Source of the DNA: Ascidiaceihabitans sp.
GTDB taxonomy: Bacteria > Pseudomonadota > Alphaproteobacteria > Rhodobacterales > Rhodobacteraceae
Direction: 5' to 3'
DNA: 64,000 bases
Assembly: GCA_028825475.1 (NCBI GenBank)
Contig: JAPKAB010000004.1
Span: forward strand, 62,001 to 126,000
Part shown: positions 19,747-29,228 of the stretch, in pieces
Layout: each line of letters starts with the position of its first letter
How positions within the stretch are numbered: the first letter of the stretch is position 1
Position numbers and translations under genes: made by a program
The notes under the pieces: model-generated
The model's database searches: none
Seen by the model: only the letters and a program-made list of their open reading frames with translations
Told to the model about the DNA's origin: nothing

Positions 19747-20915
19747 TCCCCGTTTCCCAAGCCTTGGATGAACTATTCAATCTCGTCTCGCCGCTCGACA
19801 TTGAACATGTTGCCTTGCGCGACGCAAACAATCGCGTTCTTGCGCAAACTCAGTATGCGACGCGCACACAGCCCCCCTTTGCCGCGTCATCCATGGATGG
19901 TTACGCCGTCAAGGGCGCAGAGGTTGAAGATGACTGCATGTTCAAGGTTATCGGTGAATCTGCAGCGGGTCATGGATGGGATGGAACCGTGGGTGCGGGC
20001 CAAGCTGTGCGTATTTTCACAGGTGCGCCAGTCCCTAAGGGCGCTGATTTTGTCGTGATCCAAGAAGATGTGACCGTGCGCGGCAATCTGATCACTTTGG
20101 GTCGTGACATCGGTCCAAAGGACAACATCCGCCCAGCAGGTGTGGATTTCCTGCAGGGGGATCCAAAGACGGCCCCTCGCACGCTACAGCCTGCCGACAT
20201 TGCCCTACTCGCATCCATGAACATCGCGCAGGTTCCTGTCTATCGCCGTCCCATCGTTGCGTTGATATCGACTGGGGATGAATTGGTCATGCCGGGGCAA
20301 ACACCTGAACCCGATCAAATCATCGCGTCCAACACATTTGGCCTTGCTGCGATGCTGGAAAACTTAGGCGCGCATCCTCGTATTTTGCCCATTGCCCGCG
20401 ACAACGAATCCTCCCTGCGCACTGCGTTTGATTTGGCCGAAGGTGCCGATTTGGTGATCACAATCGGTGGTGCATCTGTGGGCGATCACGATCTAGTGGC
20501 ACCCGTTGCCGCAGAGTTGGGGATGGAACAATCCTTTTACAAAGTGGCCATGCGTCCGGGCAAACCGCTGATGGCGGGAAAGCTTGGCGATATGGCCATG
20601 GTTGGATTGCCTGGCAATCCAGTGTCTGCGATGGTCTGTGGCACCGTCTTTATCGCGCCCATGATCCGCGCCATGCTCGGCCTTGGCCAAAGCGCAAGTC
20701 CGCAGCGAAGTGTAGCCCTATCCGCCCCAATCGGCGCGAATGGCCCACGCGAACACTATATGCGTGGGTTTGCCGACACCAATGTTGTGAACAGTGCGGA
20801 TCAACAAGACAGCTCGCTTTTAAGCGTCTTGTCCCAATCCAATGTCTTGATTGTACGTCCCCCCAATGATCCCGCCCGCAACATTGGCGAGTGCGTCAAC
20901 GTGATGGACATATAA
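19743..20915 (+). CDS. moeA: Molybdopterin molybdenumtransferase
   Basis: This 390-residue enzyme inserts molybdate into adenylylated molybdopterin. Family blocks are PPFAASSMDGYAVKG, IFTGAPVPKGADFVVIQEDV, the MPT-binding STGDELVMPGQ, and VAMRPGKPLMAGKLG with GLPGNPVSAMV. ATG at 19743 is chosen because it overlaps the GIY-YIG stop (ATGA) and starts the conserved IPVSQALDE; the open frame extends upstream in another gene. It ends the trpG-moeA run. Confidence 0.96.
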   Translation: MIPVSQALDELFNLVSPLDIEHVALRDANNRVLAQTQYATRTQPPFAASSMDGYAVKGAEVEDDCMFKVIGESAAGHGWDGTVGAGQAVRIFTGAPVPKGADFVVIQEDVTVRGNLITLGRDIGPKDNIRPAGVDFLQGDPKTAPRTLQPADIALLASMNIAQVPVYRRPIVALISTGDELVMPGQTPEPDQIIASNTFGLAAMLENLGAHPRILPIARDNESSLRTAFDLAEGADLVITIGGASVGDHDLVAPVAAELGMEQSFYKVAMRPGKPLMAGKLGDMAMVGLPGNPVSAMVCGTVFIAPMIRAMLGLGQSASPQRSVALSAPIGANGPREHYMRGFADTNVVNSADQQDSSLLSVLSQSNVLIVRPPNDPARNIGECVNVMDI

Positions 20916-20922
20916 GGAACAG

Positions 20923-20951
20923 TTGACACAAAACAGGAACATGAGTAGAAC
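20923..20951 (+). promoter_or_regulatory. lexA promoter with overlapping LexA (SOS) box
   Basis: A consensus -35 TTGACA (20923-20928) is followed after 17 bases by a -10-like TAGAAC (20946-20951). The direct repeat GAAC-ATGAGTA-GAAC (20937-20951) is the alphaproteobacterial LexA operator GAAC-N7-GAAC. It covers the -10, so LexA would block its own transcription. Confidence 0.8.
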
Positions 20952-20982
20952 AAACCCAAACCAACTGGGCTGAGGGCTACAC

Positions 20983-21681
20983 ATGCTGACCAAAAAACAA
21001 CTGGATTTGCTGTCATTTATTCACAACCGCGTTCAACGCGATGGTGTTCCGCCCAGCTTTGATGAAATGAAAGAAGCGTTGGACCTACGGTCTAAATCAG
21101 GTATCCATCGTCTGATTACAGCACTTGAGGAACGCGGGTTTATTCGCCGTCTTGCACACCGTGCTCGTGCAATCGAGATTGTTAAACTCCCTGACAGCAT
21201 GGCCTCTCAGGCAGGTGGATTTAGGCCACGTGTTATTGATGGCGATCGTCCAGATAGTCCGCCCCCTACTTCTGCGCTGCCGGTTGAAGCAGTCCATGCA
21301 ATCAATTTGCCAGTGATGGGTCAAATCGCTGCTGGTGTTCCGATTGAGGCGATCAACCAGTTGTCACACTCAGTCGCCGTTCCGGGCCAAATGTTGTCTG
21401 GCGCTGGCAACCATTACGCGCTTGAGGTCAAGGGTGACTCGATGATTGATGCCGGCATCAACAGCGGTGACGTTGTGGTTATTCGCGAGACATCTGTGGC
21501 TGATAACGGCGACATCGTTGTTGCCTTGGTTGAAGATCACGAAGCAACGCTGAAACGCTATATCAAGCGTGGTAATTCAATCTCGTTAGAAGCTGCTAAT
21601 CCTGCCTATCCACCACGCGTATTCACAGACGACAAGGTTAAGGTTCAGGGCCGCTTGGTTGGTTTGATCCGCACCTACTGA
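20983..21681 (+). CDS. lexA: SOS repressor LexA
   Basis: This 232-residue repressor has an N-terminal winged helix (residues 1-65; [20 protein letters not shown] is the recognition region). A linker follows, then an S24 self-cleaving domain. The cleavage site is Ala117-Gly118 (IAAGVP), the nucleophile Ser153 (GDSMIDAG) and the general base Lys191 (ATLKRY). RecA-stimulated self-cleavage would derepress SOS genes. It has its own promoter and operator 32 bases upstream of the start. Confidence 0.97.
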   Translation: MLTKKQLDLLSFIHNRVQRDGVPPSFDEMKEALDLRSKSGIHRLITALEERGFIRRLAHRARAIEIVKLPDSMASQAGGFRPRVIDGDRPDSPPPTSALPVEAVHAINLPVMGQIAAGVPIEAINQLSHSVAVPGQMLSGAGNHYALEVKGDSMIDAGINSGDVVVIRETSVADNGDIVVALVEDHEATLKRYIKRGNSISLEAANPAYPPRVFTDDKVKVQGRLVGLIRTY

Positions 21682-21690
21682 ACGATACGA

Positions 21691-23784
21691 TTACTTCAGA
21701 ATTGGGCGGGTCTTTTGATCCGCCTTTTTTGATGGTCGGTTGCTGGGCCACGCGGACCAAATGCGGTCTCCACTGATGTCTCTGGCCGTGATGAAAACAG
21801 CTTCATTTCCCTGCAGGTACAGGCCAATTGACCCACTGTTGCGCAACGTTTTCGGATCGTGAACCGTACAGTTGCCGAAGTCACGTTGGATCTCAACACT
21901 TGCAATGACGATCTGATCCGATTGACATCGGTCAAACTCAGACACCGCCTTTTTCCCGATCAAGTGCACAAATTCATACGCCCCCACTTGGGCAACCTTC
22001 GTGCGCTTCAAACCTGTTCCCCACAATGAGGCCGCGACCAATTGCGAAGATGGATCACCGTCATTTTCCAACCAATTGCGCGCAACAAACCCTGCCCCCT
22101 TTTGCTTGCTAAGTGCGCGCCCTTGATCCGTCATAACACCCAACATTGATCCGTTATCAGCAATCAACACCAGCGGTCGGTCATGGCGCGCCCAGATCAT
22201 GAAACTAGCGGCCATCATAATTAGGCCAATATAGCGCAACCGCCCTTGCCACAGGATCAACCAAAGTGCGCCAATTGAGAGTACAGGTAAGACAAGTGGT
22301 GAAGGCCCCGCAACATATCCCTTTGCACCCTCAAAATCCGCAACCCACCCCGCCACGAGCAGTATCCATTGCAAACCAAATCCCATTGCCCACAACCCCA
22401 CCTCTTCCAAACCAAAGGGGGCTAGGATCGCAGCCAAAACAGCCGAAGGAATAATGACCAATCCCATCAATGGGACGCTTAGCAAATTTGCCACCAACCC
22501 GTAGTGCGCAATTGTATTGAAATGCGCGGCCCCTATTGGTGCAGTGGTAAGGCCAGCAACGCCCGATGAAATCACCAGCACGACAAAAGGTTGCGCCCAT
22601 TTGGGGCCAACCTGAACAGCACCGTCCCGCATCCATCCAAAGACAGCGACCAATCCAGTGGTCGCAGCAAAGGACATTTGAAATCCAGGACCAAGCAGCG
22701 CTTCAGGACGCAACACGAACACGATAGTCGCAGCGATTGCCACCGCGCGAAGGCTGATAGCCCGTCGGTTCAACATGATAGCTATCAAAGCGACAGCCAC
22801 CATAATGAACGCCCGCTCGGTGGCCACGTTCCCGCCAGACAAAGCTAAATAAGCGGCCGCAATGAACAAAGCACCACCAGCAGCAATTTTGCGCGCCGCT
22901 ATTCTGGGGCCCAGATATGGCAGGAAGATCAAAAACAAACGAAGAGATGCAAACACAAAACCGCTCAGTAATCCCATGTGCAAACCTGAAATTGCCAAAA
23001 GGTGGGCCGTATTGCTGGCCCTTAAATCACCCAATGCCTCTTGGCTCATTCCACTACGATCCCCCGTTGTAACAGCCGCAGCGAAACCACCGACGTCCCC
23101 TGTTATAACCTCCCGAACGCGCGCAGAAATTGTCATGCGGATTTGAAACACCCATAGCTTCCAATCTTCCGCCGCAACAGCCAAACCAATCAGAGGAACG
23201 CGTGTATACCCAACGGCACCCAACTGACCAAACCACGCATGGCGCTGAAAATCAAAACCACCGGGTTCGACTGGTCCACTCGGAGGTGAAAGATGCCCAG
23301 TGGTCATCACGCGCATTCCCGGCAACGCTTCGATCCCTTGCGCCGCTTTCTCATGTAGCGAAATGCGTACCTTTTGCGGTGTGCGTGATGGGGACACACG
23401 ATCAAGGCGTACTTGATCAAGGGTAATGCGCACCGCATCTGAGGCGCTGCGATCCATACCAATAATACGTCCCTCAATTGCACCATAATACCGCCAGCCC
23501 AAGATTGGGGCATCTAAGGAGTGGGTGCGCCATGCCGCTATTGAAAACCCGATACCGACCAAACAAATCCCGATAACGATTGGGGATAAAACTTCGCCAA
23601 ATCGTTTGGCCAACAACAGGCCCGTTCCCCCCAAAATGCCCGCTCCAACGTAGAGTGGCGTAACCGGTTCAAACCTAAGGGAGAAATAGATGCCAATTCC
23701 CACAGCTAGGCAGACTGGTACCCAACCAAACATATGCCCACGTTGCCCAAGCATAGCCGTTACCACACGGTCGATGCCGCTCAT
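21691..23784 (-). CDS. ComEC/Rec2 family DNA-uptake channel protein
   Basis: This 697-residue polytopic inner-membrane protein has an N-terminal DUF4131-like region (about residues 1-200) and a multi-helix competence domain. The domain contains the hallmark NTAHLLAISGLHMGLLSG. The C-terminal part starts as a metallo-beta-lactamase-like domain (LVLIADNGSMLGVM) but shows no HxHxDH zinc motif, so the domain seems degenerate. ComEC moves single-stranded DNA into the cytoplasm. ATG 23784 is preferred over GTG 23805 because GGGGG lies just before it. It is convergent with lexA and divergent from gltX. Confidence 0.88.
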   Translation of the reverse strand: MSGIDRVVTAMLGQRGHMFGWVPVCLAVGIGIYFSLRFEPVTPLYVGAGILGGTGLLLAKRFGEVLSPIVIGICLVGIGFSIAAWRTHSLDAPILGWRYYGAIEGRIIGMDRSASDAVRITLDQVRLDRVSPSRTPQKVRISLHEKAAQGIEALPGMRVMTTGHLSPPSGPVEPGGFDFQRHAWFGQLGAVGYTRVPLIGLAVAAEDWKLWVFQIRMTISARVREVITGDVGGFAAAVTTGDRSGMSQEALGDLRASNTAHLLAISGLHMGLLSGFVFASLRLFLIFLPYLGPRIAARKIAAGGALFIAAAYLALSGGNVATERAFIMVAVALIAIMLNRRAISLRAVAIAATIVFVLRPEALLGPGFQMSFAATTGLVAVFGWMRDGAVQVGPKWAQPFVVLVISSGVAGLTTAPIGAAHFNTIAHYGLVANLLSVPLMGLVIIPSAVLAAILAPFGLEEVGLWAMGFGLQWILLVAGWVADFEGAKGYVAGPSPLVLPVLSIGALWLILWQGRLRYIGLIMMAASFMIWARHDRPLVLIADNGSMLGVMTDQGRALSKQKGAGFVARNWLENDGDPSSQLVAASLWGTGLKRTKVAQVGAYEFVHLIGKKAVSEFDRCQSDQIVIASVEIQRDFGNCTVHDPKTLRNSGSIGLYLQGNEAVFITARDISGDRIWSAWPSNRPSKKADQKTRPILK

Positions 23785-23862
23785 ACTTGCCCCCGCTTTG
23801 CGCACTAGATAGGTAGTGGCAAAACTCTATGACCCCCGTGGTTACTGAAAGGTAAATTCCCC

Positions 23863-25290
23863 ATGCCCGCTGAAACATCCAAACCTGTCGTCACCCGTTT
23901 TGCCCCTTCACCAACGGGGTATTTGCACATCGGCGGGGCGCGAACGGCTCTTTTCAACTGGCTGTATGCACGCGGGCGTGGCGGCAAGTTCCTTTTGCGC
24001 ATCGAAGATACGGATCGCGCACGCTCCACACCCGAAGCGACCCAAGCAATTTTGCAAGGCATGGCTTGGCTTGGCTTGGATCATGATGGCGATGTCATCA
24101 GCCAGTTTGACGGTGCAGATCGCCATGCAGCGGTTGCACATGAATTGTTAGCCGCAGGCAAAGCATACAAATGCTATTCACCCCAAGACGAAATTCAGGC
24201 TTTCCGCGATGCGGCCAAAGCAGAAGGCAAAAGCACCCTGTTTCACAGCCCATGGCGTGACGTAGCGGCAAAAGATCAACCCGATGCACCCTTCGTCGTA
24301 CGTATCAAAGCGCCCCAAGAAGGCACCACAATCATTAAGGATGAAGTCCAAGGCGACGTAACCATCCGCAACGATCAGTTGGATGACATGGTGTTGCTGC
24401 GCTCAGACGGCACGCCAGTGTATATGTTGGCTGTGGTTGTCGACGATCACGACATGGGCGTAACCCACGTTATTCGCGGTGACGACCACCTTAACAATGC
24501 GGCGCGCCAAATGACTATATACAACGCGATGGGTTGGGACGTTCCTGTTTGGGCACACATTCCGCTTATTTTTGGCGGCGACGGCAAAAAACTATCAAAA
24601 CGCCACGGCGCGACCGGTGCCGAAGAGTATCAAGTGATGGGCTATCCAGCTGCGGGCATGCGCAACTACCTGACGCGTCTGGGTTGGAGTCACGGGGATG
24701 ATGAGTTCTTTACTGATGCTCAGGCCAAGGAGTGGTTTGACCTTAAGGGAATCGGCAAGAGCCCTGCCCGTTTCGATTTCAAAAAGCTTGAAAGCCTCTG
24801 TGGTCAGCATATCGCTCAAACAGATGACGCAGCGTTGGTAAAAGAAATTACCGCCTTTTTGGACGCATCTGGCCAACCCGCTTTGTCGGACGCTCAGTCG
24901 AATGGACTGCTAAATGGCATGTATTGCCTTAAAGAACGCGCAAAAACCTTTCCTGATTTGCTCGAAAAGGCGATTTTTGTCCTATCCAAGCGTCCAATCG
25001 TACCAGACGAAAAAGCTGCAAAAAATCTCGACTCTGTATCCCGTGGTATACTGAGTGAATTGACGCCGCTTTTAAGTGCTGTTAGTTGGGACCGAGATAG
25101 CCTTGAGGCTGCCCTAAATGCCTTTTGCGAGGCGAAGGGCACTAAGTTTGGTAAGCTGGCTGGGCCTTTACGGGCAGCCCTTGCAGGACGCGCGGTAACG
25201 CCCTCGGTTTTTGACATGATGTTAGTCTTGGGACAGGAAGAATCCTTGGCCCGCTTGACGCAAGCCGCTGTTGATACAGCGGCTACATAA
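23863..25290 (+). CDS. gltX: Glutamate--tRNA ligase
   Basis: This 475-residue class I aminoacyl-tRNA synthetase has the HIGH-type motif [20 protein letters not shown] near the N-terminus and the KMSKS-type loop [11 protein letters not shown] at about residue 245. The anticodon-binding C-terminal half is present in full. Rhodobacterales commonly carry a second gltX elsewhere, so discrimination between tRNA-Glu and tRNA-Gln cannot be judged here. A short spacer (78 bp) divides it from comEC. Confidence 0.95.
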   Translation: MPAETSKPVVTRFAPSPTGYLHIGGARTALFNWLYARGRGGKFLLRIEDTDRARSTPEATQAILQGMAWLGLDHDGDVISQFDGADRHAAVAHELLAAGKAYKCYSPQDEIQAFRDAAKAEGKSTLFHSPWRDVAAKDQPDAPFVVRIKAPQEGTTIIKDEVQGDVTIRNDQLDDMVLLRSDGTPVYMLAVVVDDHDMGVTHVIRGDDHLNNAARQMTIYNAMGWDVPVWAHIPLIFGGDGKKLSKRHGATGAEEYQVMGYPAAGMRNYLTRLGWSHGDDEFFTDAQAKEWFDLKGIGKSPARFDFKKLESLCGQHIAQTDDAALVKEITAFLDASGQPALSDAQSNGLLNGMYCLKERAKTFPDLLEKAIFVLSKRPIVPDEKAAKNLDSVSRGILSELTPLLSAVSWDRDSLEAALNAFCEAKGTKFGKLAGPLRAALAGRAVTPSVFDMMLVLGQEESLARLTQAAVDTAAT

Positions 25291-25423
25291 ACGACTGTTT
25301 CAAGGTTAACCGCTTTGTAAGGGTCGTAACGATAACGATACGCATGACGGGTCCCCGCCAAAAGTGGGCAGACCTGACACATCGATAGGAGAATCCTGTC
25401 GTCGACATAATGAAGGGGATCAC

Positions 25424-26719
25424 ATGGCTGATACAAAAAAATCCGCAACGCTGAGCATTGATGGTAAGGAGTACGACCTACCGATCTACTCACCAACAGC
25501 TGGTCCAGATGTACTAGATATCCGCAAGCTTTACGCTCAGGCTGGCGTTTTCACTTATGATCCAGGTTTCACCTCAACTGCGTCTTGCGACAGCACGATT
25601 ACGTTTATTGATGGTGACGAGGGTGAGCTATTACATCGTGGCTATCCAATTGATCAGTTGGCTGGAAAATCACATTACCTCGAGGTTTGCTATTTGCTGT
25701 TGTACGGCAACTTGCCGTCCCCGAAAGAATTGGAAGATTTCGAAACACGTGTGACAAACCATACAATGCTACACGAACAAATGATGTATTTGTTCCGTGG
25801 CTTCCGCCGCGATGCCCACCCGATGGCCATCATGACCGGCGTTGTTGGTGCGATGTCCGCATTCTACCACGACTCCACTGACATCACGGACCCATGGCAG
25901 CGCGAAGTTGCGTCTGTTCGTATGATCGCCAAAATGCCAACTATTGCTGCAATGGCATACAAATACACGATTGGTCAGCCATTCGTATATCCACGCAACG
26001 ATTTGGATTACGCCTCTAACTTCTTGCGCATGTGCTTTGCTGTGCCTGCTGAAGATTACGAAGTTAACCCAATCTTGGCCCGCGCAATGGACCGCATCTT
26101 TACGCTTCACGCAGACCACGAACAAAACGCGTCTACATCTACTGTACGTTTGGCGTCTTCTTCTGGCGCAAACCCGTTTGCATGTATCGCTGCTGGTATC
26201 GCATGTCTTTGGGGCCCTGCCCACGGCGGCGCGAACCAAGCATGCCTAGAAATGTTGAACGAAATCGGCACACCAGACCGCATTCCAGAATTCATCGCCC
26301 GTGCAAAAGACAAGAACGATCCGTTCCGTCTGATGGGCTTTGGTCACCGCGTTTACAAAAACCACGACCCACGCGCGACTGTGATGAAAGAATCTGCAGA
26401 TGAAGTTCTGGAACTGCTCGGCGTTGAAAACAACCCGATCCTTCAAGTGGCCAAAGAATTGGAAAAAGCAGCACTTGCCGATCCATACTTTGCAGAAAAG
26501 AAATTGTTCCCGAACGTCGATTTCTATTCCGGCATCATCCTCGAGGCGATGGGTTTCCCAACGTCTATGTTTACTCCGATCTTTGCTCTGTCTCGTACAG
26601 TAGGTTGGATTTCACAGTGGAAAGAGATGATTGCAGACCCACAAAACAAAATTGGTCGCCCGCGTCAGCTTTATCTTGGCGAAACCGTTCGAGATTATGT
26701 CGACATCGAAAATCGGTAG
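25424..26719 (+). CDS. gltA: Citrate synthase
   Basis: This 431-residue enzyme condenses oxaloacetate and acetyl-CoA. It is the long, hexameric type with an N-terminal beta-rich extension ([19 protein letters not shown]). Catalytic residues lie in [31 protein letters not shown] and [12 protein letters not shown] 25424 follows AAGGGG at a good distance; the open frame starts earlier, at 25364, without support. It ends with a strong terminator. Confidence 0.97.
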   Translation: MADTKKSATLSIDGKEYDLPIYSPTAGPDVLDIRKLYAQAGVFTYDPGFTSTASCDSTITFIDGDEGELLHRGYPIDQLAGKSHYLEVCYLLLYGNLPSPKELEDFETRVTNHTMLHEQMMYLFRGFRRDAHPMAIMTGVVGAMSAFYHDSTDITDPWQREVASVRMIAKMPTIAAMAYKYTIGQPFVYPRNDLDYASNFLRMCFAVPAEDYEVNPILARAMDRIFTLHADHEQNASTSTVRLASSSGANPFACIAAGIACLWGPAHGGANQACLEMLNEIGTPDRIPEFIARAKDKNDPFRLMGFGHRVYKNHDPRATVMKESADEVLELLGVENNPILQVAKELEKAALADPYFAEKKLFPNVDFYSGIILEAMGFPTSMFTPIFALSRTVGWISQWKEMIADPQNKIGRPRQLYLGETVRDYVDIENR

Positions 26720-26748
26720 ATCACCAATACTATCTAAAGAGTTATTTT

Positions 26749-26781
26749 ATGGCTTCACCCGCGAGGGTGAAGCCATTTTTT
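26749..26781 (+). terminator. Rho-independent terminator of gltA
   Basis: A 12-bp stem ATGGCTTCACCC/GGGTGAAGCCAT with a 4-base loop is followed by TTTTTATT. It lies 30 bases after the gltA stop. Confidence 0.92.
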
Positions 26782-26830
26782 ATTGCAAATACAAATACTA
26801 AAGAGACGACCTTCCTCCTAACTGTCTAAG

Positions 26831-26858
26831 TTGACCCAAATAGCGGTGTCGCTATCTG
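26831..26858 (+). promoter_or_regulatory. Candidate RTX-gene promoter with internal dyad
   Basis: TTGACC (26831-26836) and TATCTG (26853-26858) are spaced by 16 bases. Between them lies the short dyad ATAGCG-GTGT-CGCTAT (26840-26855), placed where a repressor could act. A ribosome-binding site AAAGGAGGG precedes the ATG at 26902. Confidence 0.4.
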
Positions 26859-26901
26859 TATACCGTGCGCGCCCGTTACGAATAAAAGGAGGGATAAAAC
26901 T

Positions 26902-28407
26902 ATGATCGAATTAGCCATACTATCCTTGCTTGGACTTGGTATCCTTTCAGGCCCATTCCCTTTTGACATGTTAATGGGCAACAGCGACGAAACCGATGAA
27001 GACGCAGACATCCAAACGACTTTGGATGATATGCAGCAAACGGGCACCGCTGGGCCAAACGATATTGAAACGCACAACGGTCATGACCGGATATTTGGGC
27101 GCGCCGGTGAAGACCTGATTACAAGCGGCGCAGGTAACGATGCTGTTTTTGCAGGTGATGACGCCGATATCGTGTTTGGCCAAGAAGGTAATGATTTTCT
27201 ACGCGGTGGCGCGGATGAGGATTTACTCGTTGCTGGATCAGGTTCTGATACTCTACACGGCGACGCTGGCGATGATATCTTGTTTGGCGCAGACATTCTA
27301 AATGAAATGGAAGTCGCAGAATCTACCCGGTCTGGTGAACCTCCTGCGTTCTTGTTGACGTCAGCGTACGAGGTCGGCGAAGCGGATACGCTGCATGGTG
27401 GTGTAGGCTGTGACACGATCGTTGCTGGCTCAAACGACGTTGTTTACACTGGCTTAGGCAACGATGTTGTGACAACGGGCTATTGGATGGAAGACGGCGA
27501 AACCGCTCACGTCACTGATTTTGACCGAAACGAAGATGTCTTGGTTTATCTATACGACGGCGAAAACGAGGTGCCCACAGTTGAGTTTATCAACGGCCCA
27601 AATGACGATGCGCAGCTGATGATCGATGGATCTGCTGTCCTTACCGTTGAAGGTGTCGATTATACCCAGTTGACGCCTGATCACGTGTTCTTAACGCCCC
27701 ATGAAGTTACGGCTGATCCAACAAATTCGATGATCAAAACAGGCACAGATGAATCCAATATTTTCGAACTTGGCGATGGAAATGATAAAGCGTTTGGTCG
27801 CGACGGGAATGACGGTCTTTTTGGTGGTCTTGGCAATGACTCACTCTATGGTTCAGACGACGACGACTTAGTCATTGGTCAGGCTGGTGATGATTTCCTG
27901 CGCGGCGGCAACGATGACGACATAGTCATCGGCGGCAGCGGAAACGACTATATACATGGTGATGCGGGGCACGACATCTTGATGGGTGCCGATCTATTGG
28001 ATGAAGACCAATGGATCGAAGCAAGAACATCCGGGGACATCCCTCAACTGTCTGTCACCACAGTCTCCGAACAGGGTGATGCGGACACGATATTTGGCGG
28101 CTACGGCGAGGATACGATCTACGCTGGTGCAAATGACATCGTCGATACTGGTGAAGGTACAGACACACTTATAACTGGCGTCTGGATGGATGGCTTAGCA
28201 GCGGCCACGGTTGTGGACTTTGATCCGGCTGAAGACGTCCTTGTGTATCAATATGACCCATCTGTGCCAACGCCCGTCATTACGTTTGAAAATGGTCCCG
28301 ACGACAACGCCCAGATGATGGTCGATGGCCACGCTACGCTTGTTATCGAAAACGTCGACTTCAACACTCTTGATGCAGACAACGTATTCCTAATGCCGTT
28401 TGCCTAA
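26902..28407 (+). CDS. RTX calcium-binding protein with internal duplication
   Basis: This 501-residue acidic protein has a short hydrophobic N-terminus (ELAILSLLGLGILSGPFP) and two homologous units, at about 55-266 and 278-499. Each unit starts with several GGxGxDxLxG-type nonapeptides (for example GQEGNDFLRGGADED and GGLGNDSLYGSDDDD), which form a Ca2+-binding beta-roll. Each ends in a module of about 60 residues: VTDFDRNEDVLVYLYD (205-220) and VVDFDPAEDVLVYQYD (437-452), both closing with VFLTP or VFLMP. RTX proteins are usually exported by type I secretion; no transporter lies nearby. Two downstream small genes seem to share the module. Confidence 0.85.
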   Translation: MIELAILSLLGLGILSGPFPFDMLMGNSDETDEDADIQTTLDDMQQTGTAGPNDIETHNGHDRIFGRAGEDLITSGAGNDAVFAGDDADIVFGQEGNDFLRGGADEDLLVAGSGSDTLHGDAGDDILFGADILNEMEVAESTRSGEPPAFLLTSAYEVGEADTLHGGVGCDTIVAGSNDVVYTGLGNDVVTTGYWMEDGETAHVTDFDRNEDVLVYLYDGENEVPTVEFINGPNDDAQLMIDGSAVLTVEGVDYTQLTPDHVFLTPHEVTADPTNSMIKTGTDESNIFELGDGNDKAFGRDGNDGLFGGLGNDSLYGSDDDDLVIGQAGDDFLRGGNDDDIVIGGSGNDYIHGDAGHDILMGADLLDEDQWIEARTSGDIPQLSVTTVSEQGDADTIFGGYGEDTIYAGANDIVDTGEGTDTLITGVWMDGLAAATVVDFDPAEDVLVYQYDPSVPTPVITFENGPDDNAQMMVDGHATLVIENVDFNTLDADNVFLMPFA

Positions 28408-28483
28408 CTTGGTGCGCCATTAAGCAACCATCACACCATTGACGCCCTCCAAAACACACGCATAATATCTGCTTGGTAATTTT

Positions 28484-28882
28484 GTGTTAGGGTTTTGTGT
28501 GTTTTTTACAGTGTCTGTCTCGCTGTCTGCGTTGCTAACCCTGTACGGACTCTTTCAACTTGTCTTTGGTGGGTCTCCCGCAAAACCTGCCATCCCAAAC
28601 GCGCAAACGACCACAACGCGCCATAGAATGGAATCAGTCGAATATTCACCGCCTCTCCCCACGGTGATTTACACTTTTGACCCTGCTGAAGACCTCGTTG
28701 CACTCGTGGCTGTAGACCAATCAGAAACAATAGTGACTGTAGAGGAAGATGGTAAAGACGCTGTGATTTTTATCGGCAATTCCGCGCTCGCACGCGTGAT
28801 TGGGGCGGCTAAAACATTGACTGCAGCCCATGTAACCTTCATGTCTGAAGACGTTGCAGGCACTTTAAGGGCCATGCATTAA
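28484..28882 (+). CDS. Small membrane-anchored protein sharing the RTX C-terminal module
   Basis: This 132-residue protein starts at GTG 28484. Residues about 3-29 are a hydrophobic helix (signal or anchor). A proline/threonine-rich linker follows. Residues 63-120 (YTFDPAEDLVALVAVD ... NSALARVIGAAKT ... AAHVTFMSE) align by eye with the 60-residue module ending both RTX units of the upstream gene. There are no Ca2+ nonapeptides. Function is unknown; a role tied to the RTX protein is inferred from homology and position only. Confidence 0.6.
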   Translation: MLGFCVFFTVSVSLSALLTLYGLFQLVFGGSPAKPAIPNAQTTTTRHRMESVEYSPPLPTVIYTFDPAEDLVALVAVDQSETIVTVEEDGKDAVIFIGNSALARVIGAAKTLTAAHVTFMSEDVAGTLRAMH

Positions 28883-28919
28883 TATTCAGACCAAATGCCG
28901 AACAAGGTAAACATCCAAA

Positions 28920-29228
28920 GTGGCCAAAACGAACGACACATCTAGAATGCTCCCAAACGAACAATGGGACGCCCTTTTGCGCGCGTCTATAACCGGGACT
29001 GAATGTGCTTTTTTTGAGGATCCAGAGACCGAACAAGAGCGGATAGTTGTGATTTACAATGCACGCAACGCGCCACCCGTTGTGACAATGGACATCAATG
29101 ACTCTCAATCCTTGGTCACGCTAAAAGCAGACGGCGCACCGCTTGCGGTTATGTCGTGCCATTCAACAAAGGTTCCAACTGCGGACGACGTTGTATTGGT
29201 CGCCCGCCATGGTCCTCAAAACAATTAG
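28920..29228 (+). CDS. Small soluble protein with a divergent copy of the same module
   Basis: This 102-residue protein starts at GTG 28920, with AAGG about 10 bases upstream; ATG 28947 is an alternative. It has no signal sequence or membrane segment. Residues about 29-95 (AFFEDPETEQERIVVIYN ... TLKADGAPLAVMSCHS ... ADDVVLVARH) follow the pattern of the RTX module: acidic start, Val-rich strand, a short DG turn, then (A)DxVxL at the end. It is the most divergent of the four copies. It lies 37 bases after the previous gene and runs into the convergent hydratase gene, the two 3' ends overlapping by four bases. Confidence 0.55.
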   Translation: MAKTNDTSRMLPNEQWDALLRASITGTECAFFEDPETEQERIVVIYNARNAPPVVTMDINDSQSLVTLKADGAPLAVMSCHSTKVPTADDVVLVARHGPQNN

